From: Nostoc linckia FACHB-104
GTDB lineage: Bacteria; Cyanobacteriota; Cyanobacteriia; Cyanobacteriales; Nostocaceae
DNA length: 64,000 nt
Reading direction: 5' to 3'
Assembly: GCF_014696615.1 (NCBI RefSeq)
Contig: NZ_JACJQJ010000035.1
Coordinates: 16,132-80,131, forward strand
The notes under the pieces are model-generated. The model made no database searches and was not told where the DNA came from. It saw only the letters and a list, made by a program, of their open reading frames with translations. Shown here piece by piece: positions 10,122 to 18,291 of the stretch. Each line of letters begins with the position of its first letter. Within the stretch, counting starts at the first letter, position 1. Both the position numbers and the translations under genes were made by a program.

Positions 10122-11795
10122 ATGACTGAAATAGAAATATGCAAACTTAAGCTCATGGTGGTAGATGATGAGCCTGATAACTTAGACTTACTCTACCGCA
10201 CTTTTAGACGAGATTTTGAAGTATATCAAGCCAATCATGCTCGTGCTGCTCTAGAAATATTAGACAAAGAAGGCGAGATGGCTGTGATTATTTCTGATCA
10301 AAGAATGCCAGAAATGAATGGCACGGAATTTCTCAGTCGGACAGTAGAACGCTTTCCCGATACGATTCGGATTTTGCTGACTGGTTTTACGGATGTCGAA
10401 GACTTAGTAGATGCAATTAACTCTGGTCAGGTATTCAAGTACATCACCAAACCCTGGAACCCGCAAAGATTAAAAGCATTAGTAGAACAAGCTACTGATA
10501 CTTATCGTTTGGTGAAAAAACGCACCCAAGAGTTGCGGCGTGCTTTGCGGCGAGAGTCTTTGTTTAATGCAGTTACTACAGCAATTCGGGAGTCTTTAGA
10601 CTACGATAGTATGCTGCAAAAGATTGTTGCTACTATCGGCGAAACATTTGAAGCTACTTGTTGCTTCCTTAGACCAGTAGAGGGCGATTGTCTAACGTCA
10701 GATTTGTTTTCTTATCAAGATCCCCAATACAATCCCTCAAATGGTGTTTTTGATCCCAGTGAGTTAATCGAAAAAGTCCTTGCAACTCATCAATACCAAC
10801 TAACTCAAGGTACAGATGATGGTAATCCCTGCCACCAATTAGTTGTGCCATTATCTTATCAGCAACACTTGCTGGCTATTTTGGCTCTCTATCAAAGAGG
10901 TAGCGTTCATTCTTGGCAAGATGAAGATATCCAACTAATTGCGGGTGTGGCAGAACAAGCAGCTTTAGCCCTCTCCCAGGCAAAATTATACCAGCGCCTT
11001 CAAGAAAAACAGCAGCAAATTCGCGCTGAATTAGAAGTTGCTCGCCAAATTCAAAATAACTTGCTTAGGCAAAGTTTACCAGATATCAAGGGTGTGAAGG
11101 TGCAAGCTTGCTGCTATGCGGCACGGGAGGTAGGAGGAGATTTTTTTGAAGTTTTTGTTCATCCCAAAGGTGACTTGTGGTTAGCAGTGGGTGATGTTTC
11201 TGGTAAAGGAGTTCCAGCCGCTTTGTTCATGGCTAGCGCCATTTCGGTTTTACGTCGAGAATTATCTCAGGAAACGCCAGCTGAGCCAAATGTGGTCATG
11301 CAGAATTTGAATCATGCTATGTCTGATGACTTGATTGGCAATAATTGCTTTATCACTCTCGTCTTAGCTTGTTATACACCTAACACTAGGGAACTAGTTT
11401 ATGCTAACGCGGGTCACATTTATCCCTTACTCTGGTCATCGCCTACAACTGCTAATGAACAACCGCATTACCTGAAGGTACGCAGCGTTCCCTTAGGTAT
11501 TTTACCTAAGTGGCAAGCACAGTCTGGTCGTTTAGTGTTAAATCCTCAAGATACCTTGCTCCTCGCCAGTGATGGAATTACAGAAGCAATGGTATCAAGT
11601 AATGTATTTAGTAGTGATAATACTGGGAATAGTAGCCAAGGATTTAGCCGTTCTATGCTAAATCAAGATGGTCTTTGGCAACTCTTACAACAGGAACCAA
11701 AACCACTTTCTCTTGCCCATCTGCTAACTCGCATCCAGGCAAACAACCAAGTTCAAGAAGATGACCAAACTATACTCTCATTGGAGGTTTTATAA
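10122..11795 (+). CDS. REC-GAF-PP2C (RsbU/SpoIIE-type) response regulator phosphatase
   Basis: A 557-residue signalling phosphatase. The N-terminal receiver (KLMVVDDEPDN; phospho-Asp in VIISDQRMPEMNG near residue 59) is joined through a helical linker to a GAF domain (~150-290, ending GVAEQAALALSQAKLYQRL). A coiled coil follows, then a PP2C-like serine phosphatase domain with metal-binding Asp residues in REVGGDFFEV and AVGDVSGKGVPAALFM, and LLASDGITEAM near the end. Such proteins dephosphorylate an anti-sigma-factor antagonist. The next gene, three bases downstream, encodes the matching GHKL kinase, so the two form a partner-switch pair. The target antagonist is not in the window. Confidence 0.92.
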   Translation: MTEIEICKLKLMVVDDEPDNLDLLYRTFRRDFEVYQANHARAALEILDKEGEMAVIISDQRMPEMNGTEFLSRTVERFPDTIRILLTGFTDVEDLVDAINSGQVFKYITKPWNPQRLKALVEQATDTYRLVKKRTQELRRALRRESLFNAVTTAIRESLDYDSMLQKIVATIGETFEATCCFLRPVEGDCLTSDLFSYQDPQYNPSNGVFDPSELIEKVLATHQYQLTQGTDDGNPCHQLVVPLSYQQHLLAILALYQRGSVHSWQDEDIQLIAGVAEQAALALSQAKLYQRLQEKQQQIRAELEVARQIQNNLLRQSLPDIKGVKVQACCYAAREVGGDFFEVFVHPKGDLWLAVGDVSGKGVPAALFMASAISVLRRELSQETPAEPNVVMQNLNHAMSDDLIGNNCFITLVLACYTPNTRELVYANAGHIYPLLWSSPTTANEQPHYLKVRSVPLGILPKWQAQSGRLVLNPQDTLLLASDGITEAMVSSNVFSSDNTGNSSQGFSRSMLNQDGLWQLLQQEPKPLSLAHLLTRIQANNQVQEDDQTILSLEVL

Positions 11796-11798
11796 CTA

Positions 11799-12230
11799 AT
11801 GAAAAGTGAGTTACACGTACCCAGTGATTTAAATTTTTTAAACATCGTTGAAAACTGGTTGCTGGGATGCCTGAAAATCCAGCTAGGAGAATCGGTTGAT
11901 TGGTCACGGCAATCAAGTCGTTTGCGGCTAGCTTTGGTTGAAGCCTACTCTAATGTAGTGCGTCATGCCCATAAAGAACAGCCTAATTTACCCGTGTTAC
12001 TGCGTTTGGAACTCAAGGAACGGGATTTGGCTTTAGAAGTTTGGGACTATGGTGAAGGCTTTGATATGTCTACCTACTTTCCACCAAATCCTGTGGCCAA
12101 ACAAGAAGGCGGTTATGGTTGGCTAATTATGAATAGATTAATGGATAAAGTAGAGTACCAGTTGCAAGTAGATGGTGCTAACTGCCTCAAGTTAGAAGCT
12201 ACATTGCCAGAACTAGTACAGAAAAGCTGA
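11799..12230 (+). CDS. RsbW-like anti-sigma regulatory serine kinase (GHKL ATPase)
   Basis: A 143-residue single-domain ATPase of the RsbW/SpoIIAB type. The N box is ALVEAYSNVVRHAHKEQ, the G1 box is VWDYGEGFD and the G2 region is GGYGWLIMNRLMDKVEY. These kinases bind a sigma factor or other target and phosphorylate an antagonist (STAS) protein; the phosphatase encoded three bases upstream would reverse that step. The tight spacing supports co-translation. No sigma factor or STAS gene is nearby, so the output is unknown. Confidence 0.88.
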   Translation: MKSELHVPSDLNFLNIVENWLLGCLKIQLGESVDWSRQSSRLRLALVEAYSNVVRHAHKEQPNLPVLLRLELKERDLALEVWDYGEGFDMSTYFPPNPVAKQEGGYGWLIMNRLMDKVEYQLQVDGANCLKLEATLPELVQKS

Positions 12231-12597
12231 ACTATGTTTACGTAGAGTCTCAGAGAGAATAAAGCTAAAGGATGATAGTACGAGGCTAATATAGAAAGCT
12301 TTGAGCCGATTTACAATCGGAGTTTAAATTCTATATCTGTCTAAAATTTGTATTGCTGTTCCCTAATTTCTGAACTCAGTATTTTGGGTTTTATGAGGCT
12401 ACTTGCTCTATAGCAAAGTACTGAGTATAAAGCCAGTTGCTTTAAAGCTGTGTGATGGAGTTGAAGCGATCGCATATTTTCTCCACACTATTAAGCTGAA
12501 TGCCTGGATTTTGCCAAACCTATAATCAAGACTAAATGGTTCCCAGCCACAGGCTAGAAACCAATCAGCACCAGAGATATTTACCTGTAATATTTAA
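12231..12597. other. Intergenic region between convergent genes
   Basis: About 370 bases between two convergent genes. It carries one HIP1-like octamer (GCGATCGC, near 12466) and no credible gene. No strong terminator hairpin was found here. Confidence 0.35.
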
Positions 12598-14346
12598 TTA
12601 CTTAATCCGCAGATTAGTATCTTTGCCATCTCTACCTACTAAAGTAGGGGTAGGGATGCTTTGGCCTGAAGAAGTATTTTTTAAAGCTGCCCAGCTACTA
12701 GCAATTGGCATTCGCCAACCAGTACCAAAAGCGCGATCGGTGATTTTTAAGCCAGGGGGTGCTTGTCGCCGTTTAAATTCCGCACGGGCTAGCATTTGGA
12801 TCACTCGGTCTACAATGACTGCATCATGTCCAGCACTGACAATTTCGGCTGCTGATTGGTGTTGATGAATCAGGCGTTCTAAAATGTCATCGAGAATTTC
12901 GTAGGGTGGAAGAGAATCTTGATCGACTTGTCCGGGTTTGAGTTCAGCACTTGGTGCTTTAGTGAGAACATTTTGGGGAATAATTTCGCCATTGCGATTT
13001 AACCAATGACAAATTGAATAAACGCGGGTTTTGGGAACATCCGCAATGACTGCTAACCCACCATTCATATCTCCGTAAAGGGTACAGTAACCAACTGCCA
13101 TTTCTGACTTGTTACCAGTCGATAACAGGAGGTAGCCAAATTTATTGGCGATCGCCATTAATAAATTACCCCGAATTCGAGATTGCAGATTCTCTTCAGC
13201 AATGCCAAACTCAGTACCTGCAAACAACTCAGCTAAGGAGTTGTCAAAGCATTGCATAGGTTCGGCAATGGGTAATGTAGTGGTTTTAATGCCCAAATTC
13301 TCCCCTAATGCTAAAGCATCGCTGATGGAATGATCGGAACTATAGGGAGAAGGCATTAACACACCGAAGACATTCTCCTGACCAAGTGCAGCCACTGCGA
13401 TCGCAGCTACCAATGAAGAATCAATCCCCCCACTTAAACCCAGCACTACTTTAGAAAAGCCACACTTACGGGCGTAATCACGCACGCCTAAAACCAAAGC
13501 TTGCCAAATTTCTGCATCTGCTGACTCATATACAGGCGCTACTTTACCTACCTTAAAATCTCGCTGTTTTTCATCAAATTCAACTATCAGCAAGTCAGTT
13601 TCAAACCCACGGGCACGAGATACAATTTCACCTTGACGGCTTAAGGCAAAACTGCAACCATCAAATATCAAGTCGTCATTGCCACCGATTTGGTTAGTAT
13701 AGATCATCGGCTGCTGAAAACGCACTGCACTATGCTTGAGCATAGCTTCGCGGAACTGCTGTTTACCGACACTGTAAGGTGAAGCAGACAAATTGACAAT
13801 TAAATCTACACCCAAAATTGCTAAATCCGCGATCGGGTTCACTGTATAACTGCGTTTACCCCAAAATTCCTCATCATTCCATAAGTCTTCGCAAACGGTG
13901 ACACCAATATGCAGATCGTCCAAGGTGAAATAATTAGCTTGTAATCCTGGTTCAAAATAGCGGTGTTCGTCAAACACATCATAGGTAGGCAAAAGCCGTT
14001 TATGAAAAACTTGTTTTACCTGTCCACCTTGTAACAAAGCGATGCTATTAAATAAAGATTTACCGCCTGTGGTATGGGCTTTGAAATTTTCTTCTACAGT
14101 ACCTACTAAAACTGCTAAATTTGGCGGTAAATCTCTAGCTAATTGTTTCAAAGTTGTATTCATCGCCGCTACAAAACTGGGATTTAGCAATAAATCCCTT
14201 GGTGGATAGCCACACAAAGAAAGTTCTGGTGTTAATAACAACCGCGCCCCAGATGCTACTGCTTTATGGGCTGCTTGCAGAATTTGTGCTGCATTTCCAG
14301 GTAAGTCACCAATTTTAGGATTTAGTTGAGCGATCGCAATTTTCAT
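12598..14346 (-). CDS. nadE: Glutamine-dependent NAD+ synthetase
   Basis: This enzyme makes NAD+ from nicotinate adenine dinucleotide, ATP and glutamine. Of its 582 residues, the first ~270 are a nitrilase-type glutaminase domain with the Glu-Lys-Cys triad visible in TPELSLCGYPP, FHKRLLPTYD and VTVCEDLWN. The C-terminal half is the synthetase with the ATP P-loop LGLSGGIDSSLVAAIA and STGNKSEMAVGYCTLYGD. It is the last gene of the operon pncB-nadD-nrtR-nadE. The gap before it holds a palindromic repeat and tandem TCATTTG-type repeats. The length is normal for the two-domain form. Confidence 0.96.
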   Translation of the reverse strand: MKIAIAQLNPKIGDLPGNAAQILQAAHKAVASGARLLLTPELSLCGYPPRDLLLNPSFVAAMNTTLKQLARDLPPNLAVLVGTVEENFKAHTTGGKSLFNSIALLQGGQVKQVFHKRLLPTYDVFDEHRYFEPGLQANYFTLDDLHIGVTVCEDLWNDEEFWGKRSYTVNPIADLAILGVDLIVNLSASPYSVGKQQFREAMLKHSAVRFQQPMIYTNQIGGNDDLIFDGCSFALSRQGEIVSRARGFETDLLIVEFDEKQRDFKVGKVAPVYESADAEIWQALVLGVRDYARKCGFSKVVLGLSGGIDSSLVAAIAVAALGQENVFGVLMPSPYSSDHSISDALALGENLGIKTTTLPIAEPMQCFDNSLAELFAGTEFGIAEENLQSRIRGNLLMAIANKFGYLLLSTGNKSEMAVGYCTLYGDMNGGLAVIADVPKTRVYSICHWLNRNGEIIPQNVLTKAPSAELKPGQVDQDSLPPYEILDDILERLIHQHQSAAEIVSAGHDAVIVDRVIQMLARAEFKRRQAPPGLKITDRAFGTGWRMPIASSWAALKNTSSGQSIPTPTLVGRDGKDTNLRIK

Positions 14347-14460
14347 ATTGGTTATTTGTCATTTGTTATTGGTCATTGGTCATTTGTCATTGGTGATTAG
14401 ACTATTGCCTATTTCCTGTTGACCCTTGAGTACAGACGCGATTAATCGCGTCTCTCCAAC
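14347..14460. repeat. Tandem heptamer repeats plus 20-bp palindrome
   Basis: Short tandem repeats of the form TCATTTGTTATTGG/TCATTTG run from about 14352 to 14395. A perfect palindrome, AGACGCGATTAATCGCGTCT, follows at 14434-14453. The same palindrome recurs at 20413-20432 with the same flanking GTTGGAGAG/TGTAC in inverted order. It is a dispersed intergenic element inside the nad operon. Confidence 0.75.
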
Positions 14461-14474
14461 TCTTGACTTGGCGG

Positions 14475-15221
14475 TTAAATAAATACCAAAGGCTTATCCT
14501 TAAAAGGAGCAAAAGCTTCAGCATCAAACTTATACAAACTAGCCGGACGACCAGCACCACGTGATACCTTAATTCCGGTATCGCACAAAAAACCTAACTT
14601 GAGTAGACGGGCGCGAAAGTTAGAATAATCAGAAAAGTTTTCCCCTAAAACTGTGGTGTATAACTGATATAAATCATTGAGAGTAAACATTTCTGGTAAA
14701 ACTTCAAAAGCCACCGGACTGTACTCTAATTTATTCCGCAAACGCCGATGTCCATAGCTGAGAATTTGATTGTGGTCAAAGGCTAATTTTGGCAATTGTT
14801 TGAGTGGATACCAAGCTATACCTGTGACTCCATCAGCTATTAATTCTGCTTCCTCAAAGCGCACTAAGGCAAAGTAACTGACGGAGAGATAACGCACACC
14901 GTAACTATCGGTAGCTTCCCGTGGATCGCGATTGGGGCCGCCAAAAGTATATAACTGTTCTAAATAGAGATTTTTAACTCTGATTTTTTCAGCCATGATG
15001 CGATAGGCAGCATCTTCTAAAGATTCTCCTTGACGCACCAAAGTACCAGGAAGACTCCAACAATTTAAAAATGGCTCTTGTTGCCGCATCACCAACAGCA
15101 CGAGCAGTCGATTTTGGGCAGTATCTACAGAAAAAATTACATTATCAACACCAACCTTGAAATCAGCCAAAGGTTGTTGATTTAACGGAGTTGGAAACTT
15201 TTTGTGGCTGCGTCCTGGCAT
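14475..15221 (-). CDS. nrtR: NrtR-type Nudix-related transcriptional regulator of NAD metabolism
   Basis: The 248 residues have the NrtR layout: an N-terminal Nudix-like domain (~20-160) and a C-terminal winged helix (~165-248, containing NDLYQLYTTVLGENF and ARLLKLGFLCDTG). The Nudix box is degenerate: GTLVRQGESLEDAAYRIMAEK lacks the REUxEE glutamates at the usual positions, as in NrtR repressors that sense ADP-ribose without hydrolysing it. The gene overlaps the end of nadD by 40 bases and sits inside the NAD operon. A 13-bp inverted repeat before pncB is its likely operator. The regulation is inferred from family and position. Confidence 0.88.
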   Translation of the reverse strand: MPGRSHKKFPTPLNQQPLADFKVGVDNVIFSVDTAQNRLLVLLVMRQQEPFLNCWSLPGTLVRQGESLEDAAYRIMAEKIRVKNLYLEQLYTFGGPNRDPREATDSYGVRYLSVSYFALVRFEEAELIADGVTGIAWYPLKQLPKLAFDHNQILSYGHRRLRNKLEYSPVAFEVLPEMFTLNDLYQLYTTVLGENFSDYSNFRARLLKLGFLCDTGIKVSRGAGRPASLYKFDAEAFAPFKDKPLVFI

Positions 15222-15781
15222 TTGTACAAATGCTCTCGATTAATATAGGCAACTATAGGGGGAGTGAGGGCTTGGGAATCCCCATGTTCGCGATAGGCTG
15301 TTGAGGAAATATCTAGTCCAGTCAAGCTGGCGATCGCAATTTCCCCGCCTAGCTTTTGCACTTCCCCGAAGCTAGACTCATCTATCGCATATCCCGGTCG
15401 CGGCACTACTAATAATTGCACTTGCCGCAATAAATCTTCAACTTTATACCATCGGGGTAGCTGATTCAGCAAATCGGAACCAATCACCAAAGTATATTCG
15501 GGATCTTCTCCCCAACGCATTTTTGCTTTTTCTAAGGTTTCTAAGGTACGGAAGCTACTCAATTCTTGTTCCAAAGCAATATTGTGCCGTGATGTCTGGA
15601 TATCCGAAATTAATAATTGCAGCATTGCCGCCCGATGTATCAATGCTGTTTGATGGGATTTAAAAGGATTATCTGCCGCCCAAACTGCTACCCAATCATA
15701 ACGCTCAGATAACCAACTTAGAATAGCCTGATGCCCAGCAGTTGGTGGATCGGCGCTAGTACCAAACAAAGCAATTCTCAT
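15182..15781 (-). CDS. nadD: Nicotinate-nucleotide adenylyltransferase
   Basis: This enzyme converts nicotinate mononucleotide and ATP into nicotinate adenine dinucleotide, the substrate of NadE. The nucleotidyltransferase marks are FGTSADPPTAGHQAIL near the start and a C-terminal ISSTAYRE (the usual ISST/S-R motif). The ATG at 15781 gives 199 residues, the usual size. The frame stays open further upstream to 15874, but that part translates a low-complexity repeat (AAATCC-type) and is unlikely to be coding. It lies between pncB and nrtR on the same strand and overlaps nrtR. Confidence 0.92.
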   Translation of the reverse strand: MRIALFGTSADPPTAGHQAILSWLSERYDWVAVWAADNPFKSHQTALIHRAAMLQLLISDIQTSRHNIALEQELSSFRTLETLEKAKMRWGEDPEYTLVIGSDLLNQLPRWYKVEDLLRQVQLLVVPRPGYAIDESSFGEVQKLGGEIAIASLTGLDISSTAYREHGDSQALTPPIVAYINREHLYKCQDAATKSFQLR

Positions 15782-15881
15782 AATGTTATACGATTTTGGA
15801 TTTTGGATTTTTGATTGGAAATGGTTGTTTATATCCGACTTAATGTGAATCCATCTGTCGCAATCTTTTTTCAAATTCGTA

Positions 15882-17294
15882 TTACCTTTGTGCGTCTGCG
15901 GTTTTCTTTGTCTTTTGCGTCAAATCTTGCAACGCCGCAGAAATTTCCACATTCACTGAGAGAGGCTGATTTAAGCGCCTTGTTTGTTCTGGTAAACTAG
16001 CAACCGATGCAGCAGTACGGTGGCGAATTGTTGCTAAAGATTCTGGTGATTGCATTTTTTTCCCTTGCTTCATTACCAGTTGCAACAAAGGTTCTGCATC
16101 GAGAGGAGTTTCTGTAGCTAATCCCAATCTATCTACCTGCAACATTCCGCCAACAAACGAGCGAAATATTTGCTTGCGTCCAGGATAAGTAGCTTTGTCA
16201 CGGGATTCCTTCATCACAGGGATACCATCAATTTCTACAAGTTTGTAAACACCATTGACAGGCGCACCCGTAACTAATTTTGTCCCTAGCCCATAACCAT
16301 CAATTTGGGCACCAGCAGCCTTAAGTCTGGCAATTTCCCATTCATCCAAATCGCCACTAGCAAAAATGGGCACAGTCGGCAGAAGCGATCGCACTTTTTG
16401 GGACAAGCTAACTAAATCTCCAGAGTCCAGCCTGACTCCACTCAATTGCATTTCTCCGGAATTTACTTTTGGTGCTAAATGTTGGGCAGCTGCGATTGTA
16501 TCGTAAGTATCAATCAACAATGGCGCACCCGGAAAATAACGATGAAAGGCTGTAAAAGCTTGTTCTTCACTACCTGCCATTGCTGATAACGCCATAACCA
16601 AGGCGTGGGCCATCGTACCACTTGGTTGTTGATTGAGTTGTAGCGCGGCTAACACATTAGAAGTTGAATCTAATCCCCCTGCTAACGCCGCCCGCGCCGC
16701 CCACAATGAACCTTGGGGGCTAAATGCCCTTCTAGTACCAAATTCTAAAAGTGTGGCTTGCTCTCCCGCTACATCTCTGAGCCTGGCTGCTCTAGTAGCA
16801 ATTAAAGTTTGATAATTAATCGTATTCAACAAATAAGTTTCTACTAATTGCGCTTGCCAAAGTGGTGCTTCTACTCGCAACAAAGGCTGATTGGCAAACA
16901 CTGCTGTACCTTCTGGAACTGCCCACACATCCCCAGTAAAACGCCCCTCGGCTAACAATGACCAAAAGCGATCGCTAGCGTGGGCAAAAATTCCCGTCGC
17001 TTGCAAAGCTTGTATTTGTGAAGGAGTAAAACGCAATTTTTCTAAATATGCCAAAGCTTGCGCCAATCCCATTGCAATTAAATAGCCAAAGCCTTCTGGT
17101 AGCTTTCTGGCAAACAACTCAAAGCTGGCTTGTTTTTGTTCTACACCTTCACCTATGTAACAAGCTGCCATTGTTAGCTGGTAAAGGTCAGTTAACAGGC
17201 TGTAATCCTCAGCAGCAAAATTGAGTTCCTGATTAAGGCGATTTTGCCATCTTTCTTGATTTGCATTGATCTCCAATTCTGGGAGCGTTGTCAT
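15882..17294 (-). CDS. pncB: Nicotinate phosphoribosyltransferase
   Basis: First gene of the NAD operon. It makes nicotinate mononucleotide from nicotinate and PRPP. The 470 residues show the family marks DLYQLTMAACYI near the N-terminus, EFGTRRAFSPQGSLWAARAA, IDTYDT and FASGDLDEWEI. Its length is typical of the bacterial enzyme with a C-terminal extension. Together with nadD and nadE it completes the salvage branch from nicotinic acid to NAD+. The start is an ATG 30 bases from a strong palindrome that is probably the NrtR operator. Confidence 0.95.
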   Translation of the reverse strand: MTTLPELEINANQERWQNRLNQELNFAAEDYSLLTDLYQLTMAACYIGEGVEQKQASFELFARKLPEGFGYLIAMGLAQALAYLEKLRFTPSQIQALQATGIFAHASDRFWSLLAEGRFTGDVWAVPEGTAVFANQPLLRVEAPLWQAQLVETYLLNTINYQTLIATRAARLRDVAGEQATLLEFGTRRAFSPQGSLWAARAALAGGLDSTSNVLAALQLNQQPSGTMAHALVMALSAMAGSEEQAFTAFHRYFPGAPLLIDTYDTIAAAQHLAPKVNSGEMQLSGVRLDSGDLVSLSQKVRSLLPTVPIFASGDLDEWEIARLKAAGAQIDGYGLGTKLVTGAPVNGVYKLVEIDGIPVMKESRDKATYPGRKQIFRSFVGGMLQVDRLGLATETPLDAEPLLQLVMKQGKKMQSPESLATIRHRTAASVASLPEQTRRLNQPLSVNVEISAALQDLTQKTKKTADAQR

Positions 17295-17323
17295 GCCAGA
17301 GCGTCCTTACAAGAATGCTTGTG

Positions 17324-17352
17324 ATATTTATGGTAACTTTTACCATAAATAT
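17324..17352. promoter_or_regulatory. Probable NrtR operator upstream of pncB
   Basis: A perfect 13-bp inverted repeat, ATATTTATGGTAA and TTACCATAAATAT, with a 3-base spacer. It starts 30 bases upstream of the pncB start codon, where a repressor would block transcription. The operon encodes an NrtR regulator. I see the palindrome directly; the NrtR assignment is inferred from context. Confidence 0.75.
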
Positions 17353-17744
17353 TGTCAACCTCTACCGAGTTCATCCTTTGGAATGCTAGAAAATGCTAGA
17401 TTTCCAGGAAAAATAATATTAATTCATGCTTTTATTTAATATTATTTAATAGTTATAGTTAGTAATAATCGCCTTGCTTGCGAAATTTATAATGAAATGT
17501 AACAATAGATTGTCTTGATAAAATACCTGCATCTTTACCGGGTAAGGGTTTAAAAAATAGCAGGTTTACAATTAGAATTAAATATAGAAGTTAAACTTGC
17601 AAACAGGCTAAAGTATTGCAAAGCTATCTGAAAAACTATTGCAGAGATTATTGATATATTGAGAATTTAAGCAAGGTCAGAATATCAGAATTAAAGTATA
17701 GACATAACAAATCTAAAGTGAGCCGTAAACAGAGGTCTAATATT
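17353..17744. other. AT-rich intergenic region
   Basis: About 390 bases between the divergent pncB promoter region and a small plus-strand gene. It is AT-rich and has no open frame of note. It probably holds the promoter of the small gene at 17745. Confidence 0.35.
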
Positions 17745-17897
17745 ATGTCTATCTCCAGAATGATTGCTACTATCACTCAATATATTTCTGAAGCAGTAAT
17801 GCGGATTTTTGCTCCTAGTGATGATGCTTATCCTGTGATTGGTGTACAACCATTTACAGGCGATCCTTACAAAAAGGGTACGGCCGACAATTGGTAA
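17745..17897 (+). CDS. Small conserved-looking protein of 50 residues
   Basis: A short gene (ATG at 17745, TAA at 17895-17897) with an AGAGG ribosome-binding sequence about 10 bases upstream and a clear terminator hairpin 31 bases downstream. The product has a hydrophobic/amphipathic first half (MSISRMIATITQYISEAVMR) and an ordered-looking second half rich in Pro, Gly and Asp (VIGVQPFTGDPYKK). I do not recognise a function. The signals on both sides make it a better candidate than most short frames here. Confidence 0.6.
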   Translation: MSISRMIATITQYISEAVMRIFAPSDDAYPVIGVQPFTGDPYKKGTADNW

Positions 17898-17927
17898 ATG
17901 ATAATGATTGTGAGATTAACAAATATG

Positions 17928-17954
17928 AAGGCGTGAGGATGATCCCCACGCCTT
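17928..17954 (+). terminator. Terminator hairpin after the 50-residue gene
   Basis: AAGGCGTG and CACGCCTT pair as an 8-bp GC-rich stem; GGAT/ATCC inside can pair further. It lies just after the stop codon of the small gene and is followed by a short T-containing run. Confidence 0.65.
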
Positions 17955-18138
17955 TCCGTTTACTGATTCTCATTGTGAGAGTTTGTCCAATACAGTTCGG
18001 GTCAGGGGAAAAGGATTGAATTCACCCTTACCCCTTTTCCCATTACCCTTTTCCCAAAGCACCAGGGAAATGCAAAATACTTATCCGAACCGTATTGAGA
18101 GTTTATCTAAGGGAATGCGAAAAATGCATTATTTGCAA

Positions 18139-18175
18139 ATAGGGAACACCCAAATAATCTTTAGGTGTTCCCTAT
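18139..18175. terminator. Perfect 12-bp hairpin, probable bidirectional terminator
   Basis: ATAGGGAACACC (18139-18150) and GGTGTTCCCTAT (18164-18175) form a perfect stem with a 13-base loop. It lies about 115 bases beyond the 3' end of the minus-strand LCP gene. It may end that transcript or one from the left. Confidence 0.5.
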
Positions 18176-18291
18176 GAATCGAAAGTTTTTTAAAATTGTA
18201 GTTCCTATGTAATTAGGAATTATTTAATTTAGGTAGTGCAGCTTGATAATTAAGACTAAAGTAATGTCGATAATCAGATTCATAGCAGTGC

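Noticed and set aside
17983..18177. 64-codon plus-strand frame after the 50-residue gene
   Set aside because: It lies over two hairpin repeats (C-rich tract and the 12-bp stem) and looks non-coding.
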